NCBI GenBank assembly: GCA_001794755.1
Contig: MGKT01000007.1
Coordinates: 1-44,127 of the forward strand
Length of the DNA: 44,127 bases
DNA from: Candidatus Yanofskybacteria bacterium RIFCSPLOWO2_02_FULL_44_18
GTDB taxonomy: Bacteria; Patescibacteriota; Minisyncoccia; 2-02-FULL-40-12; GWA2-44-9
Reading direction: 5' to 3'
Shown here: positions 24,000 through 30,691 of the stretch, piece by piece
How the letters are laid out: every line of letters begins with the position of its first letter
Numbering within the stretch: the stretch's first letter is position 1
Notes under the pieces: model-generated
Databases searched by the model: none
Told to the model about the DNA's origin: nothing
Seen by the model: only the letters and a program-made list of their open reading frames with translations
Translations under genes and position numbers: made by a program

Positions 24000-24036
24000 T
24001 GGCCGAAATCCTCAAAATTTTTAAGAATCTCGGCCA
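24000..24036 (-). promoter_or_regulatory. hairpin in the pnp leader
   Basis: TGGCCGA (24000-24006) pairs with TCGGCCA (24030-24036), with further imperfect pairing inside. It lies between the NYN gene and pnp. In E. coli a pnp leader stem is cut by RNase III for autoregulation (established); a similar role here is inference. No T tract follows, so it does not look like a terminator. Confidence 0.45.
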
Positions 24037-24090
24037 AATGACATTAGCCCCTTTTAGCTTGTTTTGCCGCTTTTACTGATTGTTAATGAA

Positions 24091-24606
24091 TTACCTAAGT
24101 ATAATCTTATCTTTATATTCCTCCAAATCTATGAAGTTATTGGCAGTTTCAATGATGCGTGAGCTGGCCGAGCGGCGGAAAGCAACAACCTCGACAATAA
24201 TACCGCCGTACTGGAGATATTCCACAAGCGGCTCAAAATCACCGTCGCCCGAAACAATAACCACCACATCAAGTTGTTTCGATAGACCGATGGCATCCAC
24301 CGAAAGTCCAACATCCCAGTCCGCCTTTTTCATACCGCCCGGAAATATTTGCAAGTCTTTGCTTTTGAGCTCATAACCCGATTTTTCCAAAGCATCAAAG
24401 AAACTTTTTTCCTCTTCCGTGTCTGATTTTACGACATAAGCAATGGCCCGAGAGAGCTGCCTATTGGCCGAAGCCAATTTGAGCAGTTCCTTGAAATTAA
24501 CTCTGGCCTTGTACAGATTCTTGGCCGAGTGATACATGTTCTGGACATCAACAAACACACCGACGCGGTGATTCTTCCTCTGGGGAGTAGTGATTTTATT
24601 TGACAT
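24091..24606 (-). CDS. NYN domain (LabA/DUF88-type) putative ribonuclease
   Basis: The 171 residues carry the PIN-like NYN acidic motifs: VGVFVDVQNMY near residue 16, KADWDVGLSVDA near 96 and VSGDGDFEPLVEYLQYGG near 119. These aspartates chelate the catalytic metal in NYN nucleases. Such proteins are predicted or shown RNases. The gene begins 4 nt after the rpsO stop and precedes pnp, which places a likely endoribonuclease inside the classical rpsO-pnp pair. A role in RNA turnover with PNPase is inferred from context. Confidence 0.88.
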   Translation of the reverse strand: MSNKITTPQRKNHRVGVFVDVQNMYHSAKNLYKARVNFKELLKLASANRQLSRAIAYVVKSDTEEEKSFFDALEKSGYELKSKDLQIFPGGMKKADWDVGLSVDAIGLSKQLDVVVIVSGDGDFEPLVEYLQYGGIIVEVVAFRRSASSRIIETANNFIDLEEYKDKIILR

Positions 24607-24610
24607 GAGA

Positions 24611-24874
24611 TTAATCCAGACCCAGTTTTTTAATCAAAGCGATATGGCGCTTGGGCGCCTCGCGCTTTAAGAAATCAAGCAGTCTCTTTCTTTTGGCAAC
24701 CATTTTCAAAAGGCCCAAACGAGAGCTGTTATCCTTCTGGTGCTTCTTCAGATGTTTGGCGAGTCTGACAATTTCCTCGCTGAAAATGGCTACCTGGGCT
24801 TCGGCTGAACCGGTGTCTTTTTCATGCAGCTGGACGTCCTTTAGGACTTTGACCTTGTCGTCTTTAGTTAACAT
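24611..24874 (-). CDS. rpsO: 30S ribosomal protein S15
   Basis: The 87 residues are normal for bS15/uS15. Hallmarks include [52 protein letters not shown] and the terminal LIKKLGLD. S15 binds the central domain of 16S rRNA early in 30S assembly. It is first in the rpsO-NYN-pnp cluster. A TATGAT box lies 14 nt upstream of the ATG, and the divergent xerC promoter is about 40 bp away. Confidence 0.97.
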   Translation of the reverse strand: MLTKDDKVKVLKDVQLHEKDTGSAEAQVAIFSEEIVRLAKHLKKHQKDNSSRLGLLKMVAKRKRLLDFLKREAPKRHIALIKKLGLD

Positions 24875-24915
24875 AGCAACGCCAGAATATCATAAATTTT
24901 AGTATCCCGCAACTA

Positions 24916-24944
24916 TTACATTTTGCGACTTAAAGATGTAAAAT
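24916..24944 (+). promoter_or_regulatory. promoter of xer, predicted leaderless
   Basis: TTACAT (24916-24921), a 17-nt spacer and TAAAAT (24939-24944) are followed by 7 nt and the ATG at 24952. No Shine-Dalgarno sequence is possible. Confidence 0.72.
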
Positions 24945-24951
24945 ATCCAAT

Positions 24952-25863
24952 ATGGAAGACGTGAAGAAACTCAAAATCCAATACTTGGAATATCTGGAAA
25001 TAGAGAAAAACAGATCCCCGAAAACGGCGGGAAACTATGGGCGATACTTAGATAGGTTTATTCAATTTTCCAAAGCAAAAAGCGTTAGCGATATCACTGA
25101 GGAAGGTATAAGACAATACCGACTCCATTTAAACAGGGTTCGAGACCAAAGAGGACAGACTTTGAAGAAGACCACTCAAAACTACCACATAATCGCCCTT
25201 AGAAATTTCTTGAAGTACATGACCAAGATCGGCATTAAATGCGTGCCGGCAGATAGAATTGAATTGGGCAAGCAGGAAGACAGGGAAGTGACGTTTTTGG
25301 AACAAGATGAGTTAGACCGCCTCATGGATTCCCCCCAAGGAAAAGAACTTAACGCTCTCCGCGACAAGGCGATTATCTCCACCCTCTTCAGCACGGGCAT
25401 GCGAGTTTCGGAACTGTGCTCTCTCGACAGAGATAGAATTGACACAAAAAGAGGAGAGCTTTCGGTTGTAGGCAAAGGAAAGAAGATCCGGCTTGTCTTT
25501 CTTTCCGATGAAACGAAAAATCACATATCAGAGTACATCAATAAAAGAACTGATGTTGATGAATCGCTTTTTATCAGGATACCGAAAAGGGGATTTGGGA
25601 AAGAAACTAATTTAAGGCTTACCCCCCGGAGCATTCAAAGAATAATACAGAACCATGCCACCAAAGCGGGAATCATGGGGAAAAAAGTGTCTCCACACAC
25701 TTTACGACATTCATTCGCCACTGATTTATTAAGAAACGGGGCCGATATCCGCTCTGTCCAGGCGATGCTCGGACATTCCTCTGTAACGACTACGCAAATA
25801 TACACACATGTGACGGACAAACAACTAAGAGAGATTCATAAGAAATTTCACAATAAAAAATAG
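24952..25863 (+). CDS. xerC: Xer-type tyrosine recombinase
   Basis: The 303 residues have an N-terminal SAM-like DNA-binding domain (KIQYLEYLEIEKNRSPKTAGNYGRYLDRFI). The catalytic domain has FSTGMRVSELCSL (Arg I), HTLRHSFATDLL (His-x2-Arg), LGHSSVTTTQIYTHV (His and Tyr nucleophile). Size and sequence fit the chromosomal Xer recombinase that resolves dimers at dif; many CPR bacteria have a single Xer. It lies about 440 bp from an accessory region, so an integrase role cannot be fully excluded, but the housekeeping role is more likely. Confidence 0.9.
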   Translation: MEDVKKLKIQYLEYLEIEKNRSPKTAGNYGRYLDRFIQFSKAKSVSDITEEGIRQYRLHLNRVRDQRGQTLKKTTQNYHIIALRNFLKYMTKIGIKCVPADRIELGKQEDREVTFLEQDELDRLMDSPQGKELNALRDKAIISTLFSTGMRVSELCSLDRDRIDTKRGELSVVGKGKKIRLVFLSDETKNHISEYINKRTDVDESLFIRIPKRGFGKETNLRLTPRSIQRIIQNHATKAGIMGKKVSPHTLRHSFATDLLRNGADIRSVQAMLGHSSVTTTQIYTHVTDKQLREIHKKFHNKK

Positions 25864-25914
25864 CCTCTTCGGCCAATCTAAAACAACGAAAAGACATCGG
25901 GATTAAATTTGATA

Positions 25915-26157
25915 TTACTCAACGTAAACTTCCGCTCCCGAATCCGCTTTCTGGTCCACTTTCAGGCCTACGGTTTCGCCTTTCTTGGCTTTGGCCACTT
26001 CTTTGTGATCAATTTGCATTGACCCCACAACTTGGCTGAAGTCGGCGCCATGGCCCTGGAATTTTATATTGTCGCCCACATTAAGGGTTGATTCGAGGTC
26101 TATTATCGCCACCCCGATTTTCCCGTAATAATGGGTAACTGTTCCGACCTTTTTCAT
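25915..26157 (-). CDS. EF-Tu domain-2-like small beta-barrel protein
   Basis: The 80 residues form a single beta-barrel resembling domain 2 of translational GTPases: VGTVTHYYGKIGVAIIDLESTLNVGDNIKFQG and ending KGETVGLKVDQKADSGAEVYV. No G domain is present. Such stand-alone proteins are often annotated as translation elongation factor-like and are linked to U32 peptidases in other bacteria; the role is unknown. It is a single-gene unit with a textbook promoter and a predicted leaderless start. Confidence 0.75.
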   Translation of the reverse strand: MKKVGTVTHYYGKIGVAIIDLESTLNVGDNIKFQGHGADFSQVVGSMQIDHKEVAKAKKGETVGLKVDQKADSGAEVYVE

Positions 26158-26163
26158 ATTTCA

Positions 26164-26192
26164 ATTATACGCCTACCTGACCTCTCTTGCAA
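26164..26192 (-). promoter_or_regulatory. textbook promoter of the EF-Tu-like gene, predicted leaderless
   Basis: On the minus strand TTGCAA (26187-26192), a 17-nt spacer and a perfect TATAAT (26164-26169) are followed by exactly 6 nt and the ATG at 26157. The +1 should coincide with the start codon. This is the best example of the leaderless architecture in the window. Confidence 0.8.
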
Positions 26193-26298
26193 AATATGTG
26201 GTTTCAAAGCTCGCCATAGCTTTTTTATTAACTCTTTGCATATTTTCTATTTTTTAATACTATGAGTTATCTTGAACCGATGGAGGTAGGAGAGGGTC

Positions 26299-26841
26299 AT
26301 GGGCTTTGCACCTTTCCAGTACATGGCTACAGCCATAGAAGAAGCTCGTTTGAATCATAAAGCATCCAGTGATCATCCGGTCGGGGCCGCGATCGAGTAT
26401 AAAGATGGGATTATCGCCAAAGGTGGTAATCGTTGCCATCAGGACCAAGATCCAACTGCACATGCAGAAATAGTAGTAATTCGGGAAGCGGGCAGAATTG
26501 TGGGCCGCAAGAATCTCCGGTATTGCACTCTCTATGTGACCTGTGAGCCCTGCCCCATGTGTGCTTGGGCTATTGTCACGGCACGCCTGTGGCATGTTTA
26601 TTATGGCGTTAGCCGCATAGTTGTTGAAGAAGTTCTGTGTGTACCCGATGAGTTTAGGACCCAGAAAACAGAATCGAAAAAAATACTCTACAGCGGCGAT
26701 CATGTAGTCGGCTGTACGCCTGATTGCCATCTGGCGGGATGCCTCGAACTACTTAGACTTTGCACCAGACGCCCCCTTGGAGATCTGAATCCATTTAAGA
26801 ATATTGGCAATTATTGGAATCTGGAATCTGAGTGTGAATAG
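26299..26841 (+). CDS. CMP/dCMP-type zinc deaminase (nucleoside/nucleobase deaminase family)
   Basis: The 180 residues carry the zinc and proton-shuttle motif HAEIVVIREA (HAE near residue 55) and CEPCPMC near 83, followed by RLWHVYYGVSR. This places it in the TadA/guanine deaminase/cytosine deaminase superfamily. A C-terminal extension of about 60 residues contains additional cysteines (CTPDCHLAGC). AGGAGAGGG lies just upstream of the ATG, and a terminator follows directly, so it is a stand-alone cassette. TadA is possible but less likely: the active site reads TCEPCPMC rather than the TadA-like TLEPCPMC, and the tRNA-Arg here has GCG. Substrate unknown. Confidence 0.82.
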   Translation: MGFAPFQYMATAIEEARLNHKASSDHPVGAAIEYKDGIIAKGGNRCHQDQDPTAHAEIVVIREAGRIVGRKNLRYCTLYVTCEPCPMCAWAIVTARLWHVYYGVSRIVVEEVLCVPDEFRTQKTESKKILYSGDHVVGCTPDCHLAGCLELLRLCTRRPLGDLNPFKNIGNYWNLESECE

Positions 26842-26855
26842 GTCGCTCGACATCA

Positions 26856-26894
26856 GCCATCAGAGACTCGCCATCTCTGATGGCTTTTTATTTT
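26856..26894 (+). terminator. Rho-independent terminator of the deaminase gene
   Basis: GCCATCAGAGA (26856-26866) pairs perfectly with TCTCTGATGGC (26874-26884) and is followed by TTTTTATTTT. It is a strong intrinsic terminator starting 14 nt after the stop codon. Confidence 0.92.
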
Positions 26895-26901
26895 GGTGCC
26901 C

Positions 26902-26950
26902 GGGCGGGCAAAAAAAAAGGGGGTTGGGGGGAATGAATTTTTGCCCGCCC
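26902..26950. repeat. 13-bp inverted repeat enclosing G-runs
   Basis: GGGCGGGCAAAAA (26902-26914) is the reverse complement of TTTTTGCCCGCCC (26938-26950). The loop carries GGGGG-TT-GGGGGG. With the two G-triplets of the left arm, four G-runs are available for a quadruplex, although one loop is long. Confidence 0.7.
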
Positions 26951-26977
26951 TCGCTTTCCGCCGCCGCTGAATTTCAT

Positions 26978-27050
26978 ATTTTGCAGAAGCAAAAAACAAT
27001 TAAGAATTTTTTGCTCTGCAAAATGCGCCATAGAACTCAAAAGTTGAGTT
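26978..27050. repeat. two further inverted repeats in the gene-free stretch 26.9-27.19 kb
   Basis: ATTTTGCAGA-a-GCAAAAAA (26978-26996) pairs with TTTTTTGCTCTGCAAAAT (27007-27024), an 18-bp stem with one bulge. AACTCAA-aag-TTGAGTT follows at about 27034-27050. No reading frame here looks coding. The stretch separates the deaminase terminator from the XRE operator. Confidence 0.65.
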
Positions 27051-27129
27051 GCGCTTGACCTCTCCCTCCCACTCGCGCGCAACATCAATTTTACTCCATA
27101 AAAGTTTATTGCTTAAATTCATTTTATTT

Positions 27130-27176
27130 GGTAGTATAACAATAAGGTTAATGGCATTGTATACTACAATACTACC
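27130..27176. promoter_or_regulatory. probable operator of the XRE gene
   Basis: GGTAGTAT (27130-27137) faces ATACTACC (27169-27176), and between them GTATACTAC (27159-27167) gives a third copy of the same half-site. The three sites lie 15-60 bp upstream of the regulator gene and overlap its promoter region, as expected for autoregulation by a helix-turn-helix repressor (inference). Confidence 0.6.
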
Positions 27177-27190
27177 AAAACTTTATTTAT

Positions 27191-27398
27191 ATGACAAATG
27201 GAAAAACAATCAGCGAAAATATCAAGAAATTAAGAGTTAAACTTGGATTAACCCAAGAAGATTTAGCCAAGAAAGTGGATATTAAATATACAACGCTTAT
27301 GAAGGTCGAAAGCGGAACAGTAGATAAACCGAGTGTCCAAACTATGGCAAAACATCGCCAAAGCGCTTGGAGTTTCAATAGAGGATTTGATAAAATAA
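27191..27398 (+). pseudogene. XRE-family helix-turn-helix regulator with a +1 frameshift
   Basis: The frame from 27191 encodes a Cro/CI-type HTH (ISENIKKLRVKLGLTQEDLAKKVDIKYTTLMKVESG). It goes out of register after VQTMAK at about 27352. The +1 frame then reads IAKALGVSIEDLIK and stops at 27398, exactly the ending expected for a 68-residue XRE protein. One extra base (a C after GCAAAA) explains the break. As written, the frame instead runs to 27442 with an unrelated tail. It may be a true mutation of the regulator or a sequencing error. It lies directly downstream of the three-site operator. Confidence 0.75.
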
Positions 27399-27513
27399 AC
27401 TGGGTATTGCAAAAAGTGTCGGGGGGGGTAAGCTATAAGTGAGGTCAAATTAATTAACCATTAACTAACTTTCTCGAAGTTGGCTAAGCCATATAAGAGA
27501 AAAGGAGAAAAAT

Positions 27514-27645
27514 ATGGAAGGAAAAAAAGAAATTCTAACCGGAGGGAATCAGATAGAAGGTAACCAGATTGATACTATTCTCGCGGAATTGGGTATAAAT
27601 GACGATAATACTGTTCGTGAGTTAATTGAGCGAAAGAAATTTTAA
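27514..27645 (+). CDS. 43-residue hypothetical protein
   Basis: AAGGAG lies 6 nt before an ATG that opens a 43-codon frame (MEGKKEILTGGNQIEGNQID..., ending LIERKKF). It is acidic in the middle and basic at the end, with no TM segment. The strong ribosome-binding site and position ahead of two further unknown genes support it. It has no recognisable family; it could be a leader peptide or antitoxin-sized protein. Confidence 0.5.
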   Translation: MEGKKEILTGGNQIEGNQIDTILAELGINDDNTVRELIERKKF

Positions 27646-27671
27646 ATGCATGGCATAGAAAAATTAAAACT

Positions 27672-27911
27672 ATGCCAGAGGGTCCTGAAAGAAAGGCAGA
27701 GGAGGATGAATTATTTGATAATGATGGGATGTGGTCTAGACGACTTTTTGATTGGATGAATGGGGGAGATATGACATTTCGCCCTTCTGATTTGGAGATT
27801 AATCCTGAAACAGGAAGAACGCGGGTGCATGATCAGAAACAAGCCGTATCTAAAGATAGGGGTCAGCTATGGGAGCAAGTTGAAAAAAGGATGAGTTTAA
27901 ATGATTTATGA
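27672..27911 (+). CDS. 79-residue hypothetical protein
   Basis: The protein is hydrophilic and acidic at the N-terminus (PEGPERKAEEDELFDNDG), with WSRRLFDWMNGGDMTFRPSDLEI in the middle and a charged C-terminal helix. Its TGA overlaps the ATG of the next gene (ATGA), so the pair is translationally coupled. There is no recognised domain and no strong ribosome-binding site, so it may depend on readthrough from the upstream 43-codon frame, which ends 26 nt earlier. Confidence 0.6.
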   Translation: MPEGPERKAEEDELFDNDGMWSRRLFDWMNGGDMTFRPSDLEINPETGRTRVHDQKQAVSKDRGQLWEQVEKRMSLNDL

Positions 27912-28324
27912 AAAAATCTGGAATACTTAAATTTGATGGTAATAAAGAAAAAGAAGATTGCGGGAATAATCCTGAAAAAAGACGATCTATAGATCATGTG
28001 CTCCCACCAACTGTAGAGGATATTCAAATCCTAGTAGCTGATCGAACAGCTTTTTGGAGTGAAGGACCCTACCGTTTAGGATATGATCTCAAACATAGAT
28101 TCATACCGTGGTCAAAAGGAGAAAGAGGAGAAGAAAATATACGGAGAGAGTCTTACCCTAATTGGAGAGATGAGGATTTTGGACAATTATTAAGACAACT
28201 ATTAGAATCGTTGGAAAAAATCAACTTACGTTATGAAAAAAGAATGTTGACACTAACAAAAGATAGCCAAGAGCAGCTAAGAAGCCAAATAGAATTGTTA
28301 AAAGAAAGCATCGTAGATTTATAA
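27908..28324 (+). CDS. 138-residue hypothetical protein with C-terminal coiled coil
   Basis: The N-terminal half is charged and polar (KFDGNKEKEDCGNNPEKRR, then VEDIQILVADRTAFWSEGPYRLGYDLKHRFIPW). The C-terminal third is a predicted amphipathic helix or coiled coil (LRQLLESLEKINLRYEKRM..QLRSQIELLKESIV). It has no TM segment or known catalytic motif. It is the last gene of the small accessory operon, coupled to the previous gene by ATGA. Function unknown. Confidence 0.65.
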   Translation: MKKSGILKFDGNKEKEDCGNNPEKRRSIDHVLPPTVEDIQILVADRTAFWSEGPYRLGYDLKHRFIPWSKGERGEENIRRESYPNWRDEDFGQLLRQLLESLEKINLRYEKRMLTLTKDSQEQLRSQIELLKESIVDL

Positions 28325-28430
28325 AAAGGAAAGGGGTAGACCATCTTAAATCGATTTTGGTGCTGTAGTAGAACATCAAATGATGACCAGAAGAGGTTTG
28401 GTGATGTTTTATGAGCGCGCAGAATCGTTT

Positions 28431-28451
28431 GGGACGCGCTTCGCGCGTCCC
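28431..28451. terminator. perfect 9-bp hairpin at the end of the accessory region
   Basis: GGGACGCGC-ttc-GCGCGTCCC lies about 105 nt after the last accessory gene and about 35 nt from the 3' end of the convergent tRNA-Leu. A weaker flanking pair CCAGAAG/CTTCTGG (about 28388 and 28454) extends it. There is no long T tract, so terminator activity in either direction is uncertain. Confidence 0.45.
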
Positions 28452-28487
28452 ACCTTCTGGCTTCCAAAAAGCCGTTTAGTTTGTTGA

Positions 28488-28574
28488 TGGTGCCGGGAGA
28501 GGGACTCGAACCCTCAAGCCCTTGCGAGCGGGTGATTTTAAGTCACCTGCGGTTGCCAATTTCGCCACCCCGGC
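28488..28574 (-). tRNA. tRNA-Leu (UAA)
   Basis: The 87 nt include an encoded CCA. Acceptor GCCGGGG pairs with TCCCGGC (one G-U) and discriminator A. Anticodon stem GGTGA/TCACC encloses CTTAAAA, giving UAA. A long variable arm (CGCTCGCAAGGGCTT) is of the class II type. Its 3' end faces the accessory region. Confidence 0.94.
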
Positions 28575-28628
28575 ATATAGCGATTTTATCATTAAAAGAG
28601 CCATTTTCAAAGCGAGAACTAACTTTTG

Positions 28629-28700
28629 AGGTGCCGGTGGGATTTGCACCCACGTATAGCGGTTTTGCAGACCGCAGTGTAACTTCTTCACCACGGCACC
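28629..28700 (-). tRNA. tRNA-Cys (GCA)
   Basis: The 72-nt cloverleaf has acceptor GGTGCCG/CGGCACC and discriminator U73, a cysteine identity element. Anticodon stem GCGGT/ACCGC encloses CTGCAAA, giving GCA. CCA is not encoded. It lies directly after infB on the same strand and may be co-transcribed with it. Confidence 0.94.
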
Positions 28701-28702
28701 GA

Positions 28703-30217
28703 TTATAATTCTCTCCTTATTTTCTCCTCCTGATATATTTCCAGGATATCGCCTTCGGAAATTTGGGAAAAGTCTTTGCCGGGGACGGATTCTATTTTCA
28801 TGCCGGCTTCCAAACCTTCGGCCACTTCCAGGGATTCTTCTTTGTTGTGCTGTAACTGGCTTATTCTTCCCGACATTGATATCGCTCCATTTTTTATAAC
28901 ATCAAACATCGCTCCTCTGATGATTTTGCCTGACGTAACTTTACCCCCGACAATTTGGCTTCTGGCGTCTTTTTTAAATATAGCCAAAACTTTTATTTTG
29001 CCAATTACATTCTTAATAATCTCCGGTTCCAATAATTCAGTCATGGCGGCGCGGACATGGTTTACAAGATCGTAAATAATATCAAAACTTCTGATGGAAA
29101 TCCCCTCCCTTTCGGCCAGTTTTTTAGCTGATTCCTCGATACCGACTCTGAAGCCTATAATTTGAGCTTTGCTTGAAATTGCCGTCTTGATGTCTCCCTC
29201 GGCTATGTTACCAATATCATATGCCAATACTCTGTATCCGACTTGCTCCGATTTAATGCTGCTTAAAGCATTGTCTATCGCCTCAAGAGAACTTGAGACA
29301 TCAGTCTTAAATACCAGATTAAGTATTTTTCTTTCTTCATTTTCTTCTTTTTTGGGATTGAGGAACATCATAAGAGGGGAAAGATCGATATTGTCTTCAG
29401 CAATTCTCATAGCCTTATCCTTATTTTCAGTTACTGCAAATTTTTGTCCGATTTGAGGCGCTGACGGCCAGCCGGTAATAAGAACGGGTTGGGCCGGGAC
29501 GGCCTCCGTCATCATTCGGCCGGTGGAATCTTCCATTGACTTTACTTTTCCGACAACGGTTCCGACCACAAGCCAGTCGCCGAGACCAAGAATTCCCTTC
29601 TGCACCAGGGCCGTGGCCACATAACCTCTCCTTTTGTCTAAGTTTGATTCAATAATGACGCCTTGAGCCGGAGCAGACACGTCTTCTCTTAAATCTTCGA
29701 CTTCGGCCACGAGAAGAATCATGTCAAGAAGCTCCTTGATGTTGGTTCCTTTTTTGGCCGATACCTCAATCACTGGGATCTGACCGCCCCAATCTTCAAC
29801 CAGAATATTTTCGGATGCCAGATCCTGCTTAACTTTTTGCACGTTTGATCCCTCTTTGTCTATTTTATTAATCGCCACAATCGCCTGAATCTTCTCGTCG
29901 AGTATTATTTTTATAGCTTCTTTTGTTTGAGGCTTTACGCTCTCATCGGCGGCCACAACAAGAATCGCGATATCGGCTACTTTGGTTCCCCGAGAACGAA
30001 TTGCGGTAAACGCTTCATGGCCCGGGGTATCGAGAAAGGTGATGCGTTTCCCATTTACATCAATTTGATAGGCGCCGATATGCTGGGTTATACCGCCCGA
30101 TTCTTTACCGGCGACATTTGTCTTACGGACAGCATCCAGCAACGCAGTTTTACCATGATCAACATGGCCCAAAACGACAACTACCGGCGGTCTTGATTGT
30201 GAGGGCGTATTTGACAT
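28703..30217 (-). CDS. infB: translation initiation factor IF-2, short form
   Basis: The 504 residues open almost directly at the G domain: GHVDHGKT near residue 17, DTPGHE near 64 and NKID near 118. Domains II, III ([13 protein letters not shown]) and IV (C2, binding fMet-tRNA, ending [12 protein letters not shown]) follow. The long N-terminal region of E. coli IF-2 (about 890 residues) is absent. IF-2 delivers fMet-tRNA to the 30S subunit and promotes subunit joining. The frame extends 8 codons upstream, but those overlap the TACAAT -10 box, so the ATG at 30217 is preferred. Confidence 0.96.
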   Translation of the reverse strand: MSNTPSQSRPPVVVVLGHVDHGKTALLDAVRKTNVAGKESGGITQHIGAYQIDVNGKRITFLDTPGHEAFTAIRSRGTKVADIAILVVAADESVKPQTKEAIKIILDEKIQAIVAINKIDKEGSNVQKVKQDLASENILVEDWGGQIPVIEVSAKKGTNIKELLDMILLVAEVEDLREDVSAPAQGVIIESNLDKRRGYVATALVQKGILGLGDWLVVGTVVGKVKSMEDSTGRMMTEAVPAQPVLITGWPSAPQIGQKFAVTENKDKAMRIAEDNIDLSPLMMFLNPKKEENEERKILNLVFKTDVSSSLEAIDNALSSIKSEQVGYRVLAYDIGNIAEGDIKTAISSKAQIIGFRVGIEESAKKLAEREGISIRSFDIIYDLVNHVRAAMTELLEPEIIKNVIGKIKVLAIFKKDARSQIVGGKVTSGKIIRGAMFDVIKNGAISMSGRISQLQHNKEESLEVAEGLEAGMKIESVPGKDFSQISEGDILEIYQEEKIRREL

Positions 30218-30231
30218 ATGGCGTGATGAAT

Positions 30232-30260
30232 ATTGTAGCATTTAATAGAGATTTTTACAA
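30232..30260 (-). promoter_or_regulatory. promoter of infB
   Basis: On the minus strand TTGTAA (30255-30260), a 17-nt spacer and TACAAT (30232-30237) lie 14 nt upstream of the ATG at 30217. The leader would be about 8 nt, with no Shine-Dalgarno sequence. Confidence 0.68.
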
Positions 30261-30295
30261 ACAAAAACAAGCTTTGTCTGCCTGTTACAATAAAA

Positions 30296-30376
30296 CTATA
30301 ACTTTATGAAATCCCAGATAGAAATACCGGCCTGTTTGATAATTTTGGTTATTGGATTCTGAAAATAGCTTTCGCT
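30296..30376 (-). pseudogene. remnant of a HicA-type toxin C-terminus
   Basis: Directly downstream of hicB, a frame offset from it reads SESYFQNPITKIIKQAGI, then SIWDFIKL and a stop. The block IIKQAGIS.xxF.KL is the characteristic HicA C-terminus. A TGA precedes it in frame, and there is no start codon or N-terminal half with the catalytic histidine region. I interpret this as a deletion relic of hicA fused near the 3' end of hicB. The match is short (about 15 residues), hence moderate confidence. Confidence 0.55.
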
Positions 30377-30555
30377 TCAATAGCCCCCTCAACAGCTTCT
30401 ACAATCATTCTCTTTGCTTCATTAATATTTTTCCCCCAGGAAACAGCGCCCTGTACATTTTTAGCCTCTACAGAGTATCCGCCTATGTCTTTTTCAGATT
30501 CAAAAATACAATTAAACGATCCGTATTTTGTTTTTACATTAAGTATTTTTTTCAT
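30349..30555 (-). CDS. HicB-like antitoxin family protein
   Basis: The 68 residues read MKKILNVKTKYGSFNCIF, then DIGGYSVEAKNVQGAVSWGKNINEAKRMIVEAVEGAI. This is the HicB partial RNase-H-like fold (strand-strand-G-x-TxEEA-like helix). HicB normally neutralises the HicA mRNA interferase and represses the operon; the C-terminal DNA-binding part is lacking here. The partner gene survives only as a remnant downstream. TATTAT lies exactly 6 nt upstream of the ATG, another predicted leaderless start. Orphan HicB-like domains also exist in other roles. Confidence 0.72.
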   Translation of the reverse strand: MKKILNVKTKYGSFNCIFESEKDIGGYSVEAKNVQGAVSWGKNINEAKRMIVEAVEGAIEAKAIFRIQ

Positions 30556-30600
30556 AAATCAATAATAACACAATTGAATATAACATACATGAGTTTCCCA

Positions 30601-30623
30601 ATTGGCGATGAGGGAGGGATTCG
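30601..30623. repeat. 23-bp direct copy of the tRNA-Ser(GCU) 3' end
   Basis: The segment 30601-30623 is identical to 30752-30774, which covers the last 21 nt of tRNA-Ser(GCU), including CCA, plus two trailer bases. The two copies are offset by 151 bp. The match breaks at both ends, so it is a bounded duplication. Such tRNA 3' fragments are typical attachment-site footprints. Confidence 0.8.
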
Positions 30624-30661
30624 GTCACGGATAATTTTCTTCTGAAAATTTCCGCGACCCC
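30620..30661. repeat. dispersed stem-loop repeat, copy 2
   Basis: It starts TTCGGTCACGGATAATTT and ends AAATTTCCGCGACCCC, as at 3004. GGTC (30623) to GACC (30659) folds into an imperfect hairpin, extended by TTTTC/GAAAA at the loop. It begins inside the copy of the tRNA 3' end. Confidence 0.7.
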
Positions 30662-30691
30662 GGCTCGGCGCCGTCGCGCCTCCGCCTTTCT

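Noticed and set aside
24952-25863. Phage or island integrase
   Set aside because: Size, domain order and sequence fit a chromosomal Xer recombinase, and no clear att pair flanks the nearby accessory region.
26299-26841. tRNA adenosine deaminase TadA
   Set aside because: The superfamily motifs are present, but the active-site context, the long Cys-containing C-terminal extension and the GCG tRNA-Arg make TadA less likely; kept as generic deaminase.
27646-27762. Frame starting ATGCATGGC directly after the 43-codon gene
   Set aside because: It overlaps the 79-residue gene in another frame, lacks a ribosome-binding site and ends after 37 codons without protein-like character.
26890-28490. Integrated element bounded by tRNA-Leu with an attachment-site copy at 26894
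   Set aside because: TGGTGCC followed by GGG at 26894 resembles the tRNA-Leu 3' end for only about 10 bp with an indel, too little for an attachment site.
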